Origin: Nemertoderma westbladi
Taxonomy: Eukaryota; Xenacoelomorpha; Nemertodermatida; Nemertodermatidae
Direction of reading: 5' to 3'
DNA: 64,000 bases
Assembly (NCBI GenBank): GCA_032718475.1
Contig: JAUCBJ010003590.1
Span: 1 to 64,000 of the forward strand
Part shown: positions 23,360 through 35,100 of the stretch, one piece after another
Layout of the letters: each line of letters begins with the position of its first letter
How positions within the stretch are numbered: position 1 is the first letter of the stretch
Made by a program: the position numbers and the translations under genes
Notes under the pieces: generated by a model
Databases searched by the model: none
Told to the model about the DNA's origin: nothing
Seen by the model: the letters and a program-made list of their open reading frames with translations, nothing else

Positions 23360-24584
23360 TGTAAAAGCTTTTGCGTAATTAGCCGGTTATTATCCCCGTA
23401 AAGTACTCTGTGGTTGGTTTACCAGGCATAAAAAGGCCGTGTCCTTGCTGTACTGGTGTTTTGGAGGACATAAAAGCCATTTCTTCTGTATTTGTACTTT
23501 AGAGGACATAATCTGCAATTTCGTGACGTAAAAGCTCGATACTCTTGAAAACAGTGTCGCTACCATGACGACGGCTAACGGCTGATATTGCCACGTTGCC
23601 CCATAGCCCTGCCTTCTGTATCTGCCAATAGGATTTGAGTTGGTTTTGATTTTGACCTATCACAGATCTACTGAACTGAATTTCCTATCTGTATGCTCAT
23701 TCTCTGTGGTGGGTGAGATCTTTGTAGAATAAGGGTAGCTGGTATTCTTATAGTTATTCTGATCAGTTTTTAGTGTTGTTGGTGATTCTAAGCCAGGAAG
23801 AACGGCTTTAGCCCTACACTAGTAGGCTTAATTATAAGGACATATATCCGTTATCTGCATTTATCACAACATAACATACCATACCTAATCAAACAACCTG
23901 TGCATACTTTATATTGTTATACTGCTATTTACTGTCAGTTCTTCATAATATGGTTGATGAATTATTATATTTGGAATAACGATAAATAACCCCGAAACCC
24001 AATATTCTTGATATACCGAAGGTAAGAGAGAAGGGTTACATATAACAATTGTGACTTATGTTAAAGTGGTTTGAAGTGAATCTAATGTTATTTGATAGAC
24101 CCTACATGATTCGGTCCGTGTTCCTTTTATATGTGACTAAAATCAGTGAAGATCGGCAGATTAGTGTGCAGTATTGTGCAGCATTGTGTATGAGTGAGAC
24201 TGATAACGAAGCATTTCCTAAAGAATGCGCCATATATGTGAATTGTAACTAAGCCATATCGTTGTGAGTAGTTTAAGTCATAACTCTGTTTATATAGATA
24301 GAGCGCCACGTCCTAAAGGAACTGTTAATATTCCCGAAGGTGAATAATATTGTCAGAGATTATATAATACTGTCAGTCGAATAATACATTAGGCTTACAT
24401 AGCAATAAAAATTAAGCCGTCGAACCCAATCTCCCGGGTATATCCAGCGGGTGAATGATCGCGCACAGATTGGTTTCGACTAGTGTAGTGAATTAAATAC
24501 TTGTCATAGACTAAAGGTGATTTATTATCTAGAAGACATCCTAATTTGGCGGGTTAAACTGCCAAAGGTCTAAAAGCGCGAACA
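23360..24584 (+). repeat. 3' LTR of BEL/Pao element 1
   Basis: Starts TGTAAAAGCTTTTGCG after a purine-rich GGGAGCGG and ends AAAGCGCGAACA; 1225 bp. Its U3 resembles that of the element 2 LTRs, not that of LTR 12483-13726, apart from a stretch around 23600-23780 that is its own. Confidence 0.8.
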
Positions 24585-26134
24585 GGTATATCCACATTTT
24601 CCACAATCCTGCAATCCAGTTTGGCCTATCAATTATTTAAAATTTATTAGCACAACCGGTAGGCCTACCATTACCGTATTTAAATGGTATGCTACACAGT
24701 AGGCCTATAGCAGTACCGGTGCCGGTACCGGTAACGGTACTAAATTACAGAAATACCTGCTTTATACCTACATCTGTACATACAATACAGCAAAATAGTG
24801 CTATATATACTAATACCGGTACTGATAGCCTGAGAGAACAGCAGTAGAGAAACCGGTAGCATGGAACCTAACATTAGACTTTTGGAGGACATAAAAAATA
24901 AAAAAAAGGACAAAAAAAGGATTTAAACGGACAATAAAAATTATTGCGTTTAATAAATGCAACATATTCTGGAACATTTTGTTTATTCCATAACAGGTAC
25001 TCTGTACCTGGGCAACAATGCAATACCTCTGTAGTCATATTATTACGTAGTTATTCATACATAAACAAAATGTTCCAGAATATGGTGTAGTTATTTAATG
25101 GAATGAAATTGCCTCGCAGCTGCAAAACCATACAACTTTTTAACGCTCCTATCTCAGCTATTCTACGACTAAATTCAGATTTGGAATCCTTGCATTGTCC
25201 GCTTTCCAACAGTACCAACAAGTCACTAAAAGGTTGAAGAATAACTGCGGTAAAAATGGTGCAATACAGTCGGAGACGTTTTTTAAACGCTTGTAGCTAA
25301 AAAAATAAAAGCAAAAATAAAAATTGTGGCTCACCCACGGGGGAGGAGTTTAGTGATATTATCTCTGTTTCAAATTTCATGCAATCTCATTAAGATTAGT
25401 AGAAAAATTGGGGGGGGGGGGGGGGGGGGGTGTAGGCCTACTGTACCAGAATAACGACCGTAAACCGTATGCCTAAGCTGTATCAGCATACTGTAGTGCT
25501 CTTTCTTAGAAGGTGACAATTGTCAGTATGATCTGTCTGTAGGTACTGTAGAGTTCATTCATTGTAGGTCGGCCATTGAAGTATTACTGTGTAACTCTTA
25601 AATTATGGCATTTAAGGTGAAAATCAAATATTATGGATTCTAATTACATTATTATTTTTCCAATAATTATTATCAGACCCAAATAAAACTCTTCATGAAC
25701 TGCCTATTCACCCTGCTGGTTTTGCACAATAACATTGCGTTAATGAATTCATTTTGTGTATAAACTAACAATAATAATAATCGAATGTTAATTATTTAAA
25801 TAAAATCGAAAATCTTTACAAACACATACTTCGTATCATTGATTTCAAAATGGGTATTTGATTGCGTTTTGGCGCCAAATAATAAAAAAATGTTCCTTGA
25901 AACTGTATTTCATGATTCATAGGCATACACATCTGGAGTTTAATTGGTTTCATTCATTCTTTAAAATCAATTTAATAACACTTGTTAGAGTATATAAGTA
26001 CAAATATATGGCTCGCATAATATCTTTTTACTACAAGAAAAGGGTCTTGTTTTTGTTTATCAAATATATTATTAAAAAATACATAATTCCATATAGAATT
26101 ACTTATTTATTTAGAAATATTCAAACTGTTCGAG
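24585..26134. other. Intergenic stretch upstream of the CAP gene
   Basis: ACCGGT-rich patch at 24652-24740 and an A-rich patch at 24890-24930. An exact 23-bp inverted repeat (24964-24986 and 25061-25083, ATATTCTGGAACATTTTG and complement) lies around a 74-bp spacer. A run of about 20 G lies near 25410-25429. The last 200 bp before the CAP ATG are AT-rich with TATATAAG near 25990, which could be a TATA-type promoter, though this is weak evidence. Confidence 0.45.
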
Positions 26135-29100
26135 ATGTATTCGTTGTTAATAGTCTTATTCTCGTCCCTAATCGTTGTCGACGCAGCCATTACCACTGAC
26201 GAAAAAAATCAGATCCTGGAGGCGCATAATCAATACAGGGCAAGTCTGCCTGGCACCTTGAAAGATGAGAATCCTTTACCACGCCCAGTTACACCACTCG
26301 TACCATTGGTGGGTCGCTTTCATATGTAGTACAGAATATTGAAGAGACACAGTTAAATAAGATGTTTGAAAAACTACTGTATATGGGTTAAAAAAATGTA
26401 TTCAGTTAAATTTATTGTTTAATGATTGCATCTGCTCAATAAATTATCTATCTTTGTACAGGTTTGGAATGAGCAGCTAGCGAGCAAAGCGGCGTCATTG
26501 GCGGACAGTTGTAAATTCGCGCACGTCACACATACGTATAATGGGAATTCAGTTGGACAAAATTTATACGCCTGTAAGTCCGAAATTAAGTACCGGTATC
26601 AAGTCAAATGGATAGTGTAAGATTGTGACAACTCAAAAATGGTGACAACACTCAGCGACAGTAAAAAATAACCCACCTTTACGGATAGTTATAAAACCCG
26701 AAAATTATCCCCCGCGAAATTATCAACGAAAATATCGAAATTATAAAACAATCTTCAAAATCTCGCCTTCCAGTGAGATCGGTTTTATTAGAAGGCACAC
26801 TTCACATTTTTTAATTCATAAAATACGATAATTTCGCACCATTTTCGCCCTTAAAAGTAATTTAATATCAAATACTGTCTGCTGGTTGGTTGTTGGGTGT
26901 TGGTGACCAATGGCGGCTTCGTTGAATCAATTCAGCATCAGCTGATCAGTGTTCCAGTGTATGACAAGCATGGTACATCCTGAAGGTGTAAAGAAACCGG
27001 TCCGGTCAGCCGGTACCCTAACCCAACACTGCACAGGGGCCCTACCCATTACGGCATACGGTAGGCCTACCTCCGGGTAACATGTGTACACTGTACAGTG
27101 ACTGCCAGGCAAGTGGCGCATGTGAACAGGCTGACTGATGATCGTAACTAAACAGAACTGCAGTGCAGCAGTCGCAATGCTGTAGGCCCACACTCTTGAC
27201 TGTGCTGTCCTAATTTGAGCGCCATCTTGTGGTGTTTTGCCATCATTGGAATACCCTTAAAAACCAATCAGTAGAGACAGTGTATTTGGTATTAAATTAC
27301 TTTTAGGGTCGAAAATGGGGCGAAATTATCGGATTTCATTAATTAAAAAATGTAAAGTGTGACTTCTAATAATACCGATCTTACTGGAAAGTAAGATTTT
27401 ATTCAAAGTTGTATAATTTCGACACTTCCGTTAATAATTTCGTCTTTTTCGTTATTTTCGGGTTTTATAACTATCCCACCTGTACCACCTTAGTTAAAAA
27501 TGGCCACATTCACAGACATTGTGAAAGTTTGGTGACAAGGACAACATTGAAATATCCGTGACAACATCCTGACAACATACAGTAGTATTGCAGTTATGTA
27601 GTTTAGTTATCCGGTATCAGCATAGTGAATAGTTTAAGCGCTTTTAGCATACGGGTAACCCCTGAGTGGGTTTGTTATTACTGTAAGTACATATTAGTCA
27701 AGTACGTAGTTCCTATATTATTAAAACAAAATGCATAGTTTTGAAAAAACAAGTCGAACCGTTTGAGAAATCCATTGCAAAGCTGTATAAGATAAGTCGG
27801 TGATTACACAGTGTTACACACACCAGTACCGGTAATTGTACTGTAACATACAAAATTGGCTCTATTTTCCTACCTTTACTATTTTTACCTTCATTTATGA
27901 TTTACTAAAATAATCGAATATTGTGTTTTTGTTATTCTGAAGGTTGGGGATCGAATAAGGGCCCATGCCTCCACGATGGAGCGGAGCCAGTGAATGATTG
28001 GTACAATGAGGTTGCACTGATGGAACGCTGGGAGAAACTCAATGAAATCAACTGGATGCCTATTGGACACTTCACACAGGTATACTCAAACAACTAATAT
28101 CCTATTGGACATTTCAAACAGGTAATCCCAAACAACTAAGACCTGGTTTCCTATTGGACACTTCACACAGATAATCTCTAAGAATAATATTAACTGGTAT
28201 CCTGTTAGATAATTAATAATAACTGGTATCCTTCACTCAGGCAATTGTAAAGGCTTTTGCGTAATTAGCCGGTTATTTTCCCCGTAAAGTACTCTGTAGT
28301 TGGTTTAACCGGCATAAAAGGCCGTGTCCTTACTGTATTGTTGTTTTAGAGGACATAAAAGCCATTCCTTCCGTATGTGTACTTTAGCGGACATGATTAG
28401 CAATTCTATGACGCAATAAGCCGGATCCTCTTGAAACAGTGTAGATACCATGACGACGGCTAACAGCTGATATTGCCACGTAGAACATCTCTTTGTTCTT
28501 TGTTCTCTCTTTGTTCGGTCGACCAATCAGAGCGTTTTTTGCCTCTTTGTTGGAGATGGTGTATAGAAACTAGGGAAGTGAGTCAGTATGTGATTTTTCC
28601 ACAGCCTACAACACCGGCGTGGAACCTCCGTGTTTCAGTCTTTAGTTCAACATTAGTAGGCTTAATTATAGAACGTATATCCGTTATCTATCCATAACTT
28701 AATCATTCATACCTTAACATTACTGCTTTTGCTGTCGGTTATTCATTATATTTGTTGATGGAACATTATATTCAGAATACTGATAAACAATCAGACACCC
28801 CAATCTTCTTGATATACTAAAGGTTAGAGAGACTGGATACATATAATGATTGCGACTTACATTGAGTGGTTTGAAGTGAATCTAATGCTATTTTATAGGC
28901 CCTACATGTATTGTCTGTTATTCTCTTTGTATGTGACTAAAATTAGTAAAGGTCGGCAGATTGGTGTACAGCATTGTGCAGCATTGTGTATGATTGTGAT
29001 TGATAACGAAGCATCTCCTAAAGAATGCGCCATATACGTGAATCTATAGCCATCCCGTTGCGTCTGGTTTAAGTCATAACTCTGTTTATATATTTAGAGC

Positions 29101-32100
29101 GCCACGTCCTAAAGGAACTGTTAATATTTCCCGAAAGTGAATAATATTGTCAGAGATTATATATATTAAGATCAGTCGAATAATACAGTAGGTCTATCCC
29201 GCAATACGATTAGGCTTCCGAATCCAGTCTCCCTGGTATATCCAGCGGGTGAATGATCGCGCATAGACTGGTTTCGGCTAATGTAGTGTATCAAATATTT
29301 GTCGTAGGCTAAAGACGATCTATTATCTAGAAGACATCCCAATTTGGCAGGTTAAACTGCTAAAGGTCTGAAAGCGCGAACAATAACGGATATACCGTCT
29401 AATTGCAGGGTAGGCAATAAATACAGTTTAATATTGTTCTGGTAAGAACAATAACGGATAAAGCTTCTGTATTGCAGTAGGCAATAAAGCTGAAGTTGGA
29501 AGTACCGGCCAACCGGTACCCAGTAGGCCTGACTACCTAACCACCCGGACCGGTACCTACAGCAGTACAGGTACGGCAGTATTATTCGATTTTGATTATT
29601 ATATACCAGTAGGTCTTAATAATTAATCGGGGACGCCTGGTTTTTATTGGGATTTTACTTAGGCCTATTTCTGTCAGTTTTATTTATTTGTAGGCCAGTA
29701 TTGAGCAGAAGGCGTGTAAGCCTGCTCAGATTGTACAGACAATTTGTAGGCTTGACTGTTGTCTAACTGTTGTTCAGTCTGAACGGATTGCAGTGTGTGT
29801 AGAGCATCTGTCCGATAAAGTGCTAGTTAGGAACGTAGGGGCTTCAAGTGCTGTGAGGTAAACCCCCTTTGAAAGAATAAGTCGTACTACTAGGTTAGAA
29901 CGCATACTAACTAATCATTTCGGAGTCTGCATATACTGTAGTTTATTTAGGCTGGATATTAGTCTGCCATCGTTTGGTCTGTACTTTGTTTGTGTAGTCT
30001 GTACAGGTAGCGTATAATTCTTATTTAGATAATTTGTAGGCTGGATAGTTGTCTGGCTGTTGTTAAGTCTGAGGAAATTTCGGTGTGTGTAGAGTGTATG
30101 TCCGATAAAGTGCCAGTTGGGAACGTAGGGGCTTCCAGTGCTGTGAGGTAAACCCCCTCTGAAAGAATAAGTCGTACTACTAGGTTAGAACGCATACTAA
30201 CTAACCATTTCGGAGTCTGCATATACCGTGGTTTGTTTAGGCTTGATAGTAGTCTGTCAGTATTTGGTCTGCATTTTGTTTGAGTAGTCTGTACGCGTAG
30301 CGTAATATTTATTATTCAGAGTTTATGCGATTATTCGCAACATTCATATCCCCAAGTTTATTCCTACAGTAATTGTGCTTGTTATACATACCGTTATAGT
30401 TAAACTAACCCCGGTACTAGATCAGGGCTGCTTGGCGTAGGTAAAGACTGGAGATTTTGTGCTTTGGTCACTCCGGCAGATACCGTGGTTCTTTTAGCTG
30501 TTCAAGTATTTTAACTACTGATTATTTGTTGTACAAGTACTTGTACCTAATTTAGGGTTTAGTGTACAGTGCTTTCCGAAGGTAATTAGTGTAGGCAGTA
30601 TATTTGTGTTGTAAAGTGGTTAATAGGCACGTTGGTTCTGGTAGACCGCGGTAATTAACTTCTGGGTAGGAACACTCCGTGATACATAACGTAGTACTTA
30701 TAGCGATACGGCTATAAGTCGTCAGACGGTGGTATTTTCCTATCTGGACAACGCAGTATATTTACTACTACTTATTATTTTCAAATACCGTAGTAACCTG
30801 TCCGTTGTAATAACCAGATATTCTAACCCTTTGTTAGGCTGGTTAGTAGACTTCTTGTAAAATTACCCTAAAAATTCGTACTTGTAATTTTTGTGTTTAT
30901 TTAGAGATTGTAATCTCACCCCGAATTGTACGTAATTTGTAGTAATAAGTAACTTAGGTAAATTAGAATTATTTGTTTTAGTGTCCAACAAGTAGCACTT
31001 CACTGAGAGCGCACAGCTTCGGTGTAGTGACTCCCCCAGAAATAATAACATTTATTTCAAATATTGACAAAACCCATTTTAACGGGTATATATATTATAA
31101 ATCAACTTAAAAACGATTTATAAAATAGTAGGCCTGCCATACAACAATTAGGTCTCAATATCAGTTGGACTACTGCTTAAATAACGGTAATAAAGTAAGT
31201 TAAAGTAACCAAGTAACCCTTAAAATTCAGAAATTCAATTATTCTAAAATAATTGACATACCGGTATTTACAATAGGCTTATTATATTTATTTCTATAAA
31301 TTTTCGGCTGAAATTATACCGGTATTCTGTAATTAATTCTAGTCTGTAATTATACTTATATATATACATTATAAGTGTAAGCTGTATACCGGTATTCACG
31401 ATAGGCCTATTATATATATATAAATTTTGGCTGAAATTATACCGGTATTCTGTAATTAATTCTAGTTCATACTTATACTTATATATACTATAAGTGTAAG
31501 CTGCATACCGGTATTCACGATAGGCCTATTATATATTTAGATATACTTGTGCTAAAATTACCTACCGGTATTCTGTGACAAACCTAGTCTGTAATAATAC
31601 TTATATACTATAAGCATACCGGTATTCTAATATATTGTATATATATCACGTTACCTAGAGTGAAGATATCGGTAATTAATTACTAGGCTAACGGTGATAC
31701 TGAATTACTAGACTTGTTTAAACTGTAATATAGCGGTAGGCATTCAACTGTACAACCAAACATGTCTGACTCACAACAAACACTGTCAGATAGTCTCATA
31801 GAGGGTGTTAGAATGAGTATTAGACTTAGACAGCGTCTTAAAAGGATCTGTGACCAAGATCAAAGTATAGAACATCCCAGACCAAAGTCTAAGTCCCCTC
31901 CTATTGTAAGAAAGGCCATCCCTACAGTAGTAGTATCAGACCCTAGGCTAATTCAAGACCATAGGTCTGTTATAGGCACTCGGATCCAAGTCAAGCGGGA
32001 TCAAGAAGCAGCTGTCAAACAGCAGCAACATCCTAGCCAAGAACCTAGTTTTCAGCGGCCCGATAGCTCCAGTAGTTCGGATACTGTTGAGCGGACGCCC

Positions 32101-35100
32101 GAACGCGGAGCGAAGATGGCGGATACGGTTTATGATGAGCGGCCAACCTATGAAGAATCAACCGACGCCACTTTTTCTCAAGAAGAAAGCGAAGTGACAG
32201 CGGGGGGGCCGCAAAAGAGAGATGCTATTGATATTTATCTGTCAGACTATCAGCGATTCCTGGGAGACGAAGAGTTGAGGAGATGACTGTCTGGACTTCG
32301 CCCTAATAGTGAAGGAAACAAGCTTGTGTTGGACGCCATCGATGTGGATATGAGAGCTGCGAACCAAGCTAAATTTGATGAAAGCATCCGCCTCACTAAG
32401 GTTCAAGAAGAACAAGTAAAGAAAAAACGTATAGAAGACAGAAAGATAGCAGCAGCGGCAGTGGCAGAAGCAGAAAGAAAGGCAGCAGTGGCAGAGGCAG
32501 AAAGAAAAGCGGCCTTGGCAGCTACAGTGGCAGAGGCAGAAAGAAAAGCAGCCTTGGCAGCTACAGTGGCAGAAGCAGAAAGAAAAGCGGCTTTGGCAGC
32601 TGCAGTGGCAGAAGCAGAAAGAAAAGCGGCTATGGCAGCTGCAGTGGCAGAAGCAGAACGAAAGGCGTCTGAGGAGACTGCCCAACTAGAGTTGGAAAAT
32701 CTTCAAGAGAGGCAAGACAACTTTAATAAACAGTTAACAGCTAGTAATATGCAGATGATGAATCGATCTACTCCCAAAAGGCAAGGTTATACATCATCTG
32801 AGGAAGGCGATACCACAGATCATGAAGGCGGAGGAAATCGATCTCGCCTAAGCAGACGTAAAAGAATGTCCCACCGTCAGAAATTGCCTGATTTGCCCCC
32901 AGCTGTTCGAAGGCAACTAAATAACACAAATTTAGGTAGTACAGAACCCACAGACCAAATAATTAAAATAGAAAGACTCCCTACTATAGTAGATGAGCCT
33001 GAAATAATTAGGCCTGTTCTTGAAATCACCCCTTCGGTGATAGAGACACCTGTACTCCCGGAACCTACCTTTAAATTCCCTTTACACAGCACCAAATTAT
33101 CTGTGCCTAGAGGAACAGCCCCTGAAACAGTGTCGGTCCTGGACTCCGAGCGAAATATAAAGGATATATCGCCCGTAGTCCCTCGTCTGCCCGCTACGAC
33201 GTTGACGGATCCCGCTTCGGCGGTTGATTGGGTAGACGAGAGACGGCGGGGGATGGATATTCTCCTCGGAAAGATGGAGGAGAATCGAGTGCGTTCCTCC
33301 CAACAGGTCCGAGAGTTAGAAGGGACTGTTCAACAGTTAAAGGGAACTGTAAAGGAAAGTAGGTTAGAGTTGCAAGAAGTGCAGCAAAGTATCGCGCTAG
33401 AACGCGATAAATTAGTAAATTTACAAAAGGGTATACCACCACCCCCGGTAACAATGTGTCAACCTGTTAGGTCTGAAGTATCTCATGCGCAAGGTGTGGA
33501 GCCTACACGCATATATACTGCTAGCGAAGTAGAAACTCCTATAGTGAACCCTATTAAGGGTAATTATAGACCTGTTGATAATGATATTCCCTATAATCCG
33601 AGAAATTTATATACCGATAACTCGATATTGAATAACACGATGGCCCAAGAAAGTTTTACGCGTCAAATGGCTAGAACCGAAGCCCGGCAAGCGGTAAAGG
33701 TGGGAGAGATCGTCAAGTTCAATGGAGATGAGATGAAATGGTTACCTTTTAATGAATATTACAAAGATAACATACAGAACTCTGTACTATCTAATGGAGA
33801 GAAACTTAGATTCCTCATCGAGTGCTTGGAAGGATCTCCCAAGTTAATGGCGTTAAAGTTTATTGGACATCCAGATGGATTAAGACAAGTTTGGGATACA
33901 CTAAACATCAGGTATGGTAATAGGAATAACATAGCTGGGTATTTGTATGCAAAGTTGGTAGCGCCCCGAAAGTTTATTAGCACCGGGATTATAGAGTTTT
34001 CCGATGAGATTCAGGAGATCTGTCGACAATTAGATTGGCTAGGTAAGTCTCATGAGTATCAGAGTGCTATGGTTATTAGAGCAGTGGCTTCTACTTTACC
34101 GAAGGGTGGAGTAGGTACACGCTGGGACAAGAAAGTGTTATATATGATGGAACAACAACAACGAGACCCTACCATGGCTGATCTCATGTCATTCTTGGAT
34201 GGCGAAGTGAAATTACAGCTCATAAAGCAGTCCAGAGAGAAGACATTGGAAAGTAAGGTAAGTGAGAAACCCGTTTCTAGGAGAAAGGTAACACCAGTGT
34301 GTTATACAGACGACGGCGAAAGCCAGACTTCTCAAGGAGAGGATAGCGGGAAGGACACTGAAAGATCTTATTATGTCAATAAAATGCCTAAAGAACAGGT
34401 AAGTAAATTCAAGTCTCGAACCAATGACAGGAGAGAACAGGTAAGAAAAACTCCTCCTACGTCTCATAAGAGAATTCAGGTGAGAAAGCCCGAAGAAAGA
34501 ACGAGTGTGCACAATGTTATTCAAAATAAGGTAAGTAACATCAAACCAAAATGTGTGCTGTGTGACGGGCCCCACCGTTTGAATATGTGTGATAAATTCC
34601 TAAAGAAATCATTAAAGGATAGACGTGAAGTCATGTGGGATAAGCGGTTGTGTTATAATTGCCTCAGACGAGGACACCAACGGCGAACCTGTTACTCCGA
34701 CGCAAGGTGTGCAAAGTGCGGCGCAAAACATCACATCTTGTTGCACACAGAATTCGAACGAAACAGCCCGAGTCAGGTAAGTGAGTCCGAACTACATGTC
34801 CAATTCAGTGATGTGAACGACACTGACCAATATTCTGAGATGGAAGGATTCTATACGGACGAATTCTCCGACGAAAACGAATCCTGTTACCTGACAAATA
34901 CCGCAGTGTATCGAGCACTTACGTATGAAAAGGACACCGACAGCGAGCTCCCCCTAACTACTTCTGACAGACAACCATCTTGGAAAGCACCAACTTCCAA
35001 TGTAGGAATCCGAGAATTTCCTGTAGTACAGTTAAGGGTCCACGGACCTACAAGGAGTTATATAGTGAACGCCCTCCTTGACTCCGGTAGCACAGGAACA

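Larger units (their letters stand above)
12483..24584 (+). mobile_element. BEL/Pao element 1 (gag-protease, RT/integrase deleted)
   Basis: LTR retrotransposon of about 12.1 kb: 5' LTR 12483-13726, leader, tandem ACCGGTAT array, gag-protease frame 15345-20309, AT-rich 3' region, decayed extra coding region, 3' LTR 23360-24584. It belongs to the same family as element 2 (28246-40362), with which it aligns over most of its length. The 5-bp flanks (CAACC and GGTAT) do not match. The two LTRs differ strongly in the first third. The first roughly 465 bp of leader seen in element 2 are absent. The copy therefore looks old, recombinant or deleted at its 5' end. Confidence 0.8.

Noticed and set aside
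28305-28697. Frames of 73-74 codons in the LTRs of element 2 (also at 39295-39687), conserved in both LTRs
   Set aside because: Conserved only because the two LTRs are near-identical copies of one another. No motif, and the frames are not kept in the element 1 LTRs.
29383-29460. Primer-binding site just after the 5' LTR of element 2
   Set aside because: No TGG lies at the expected distance. The nearest TGGTAAGAAC is about 60 bp in and may be chance, so none was annotated.
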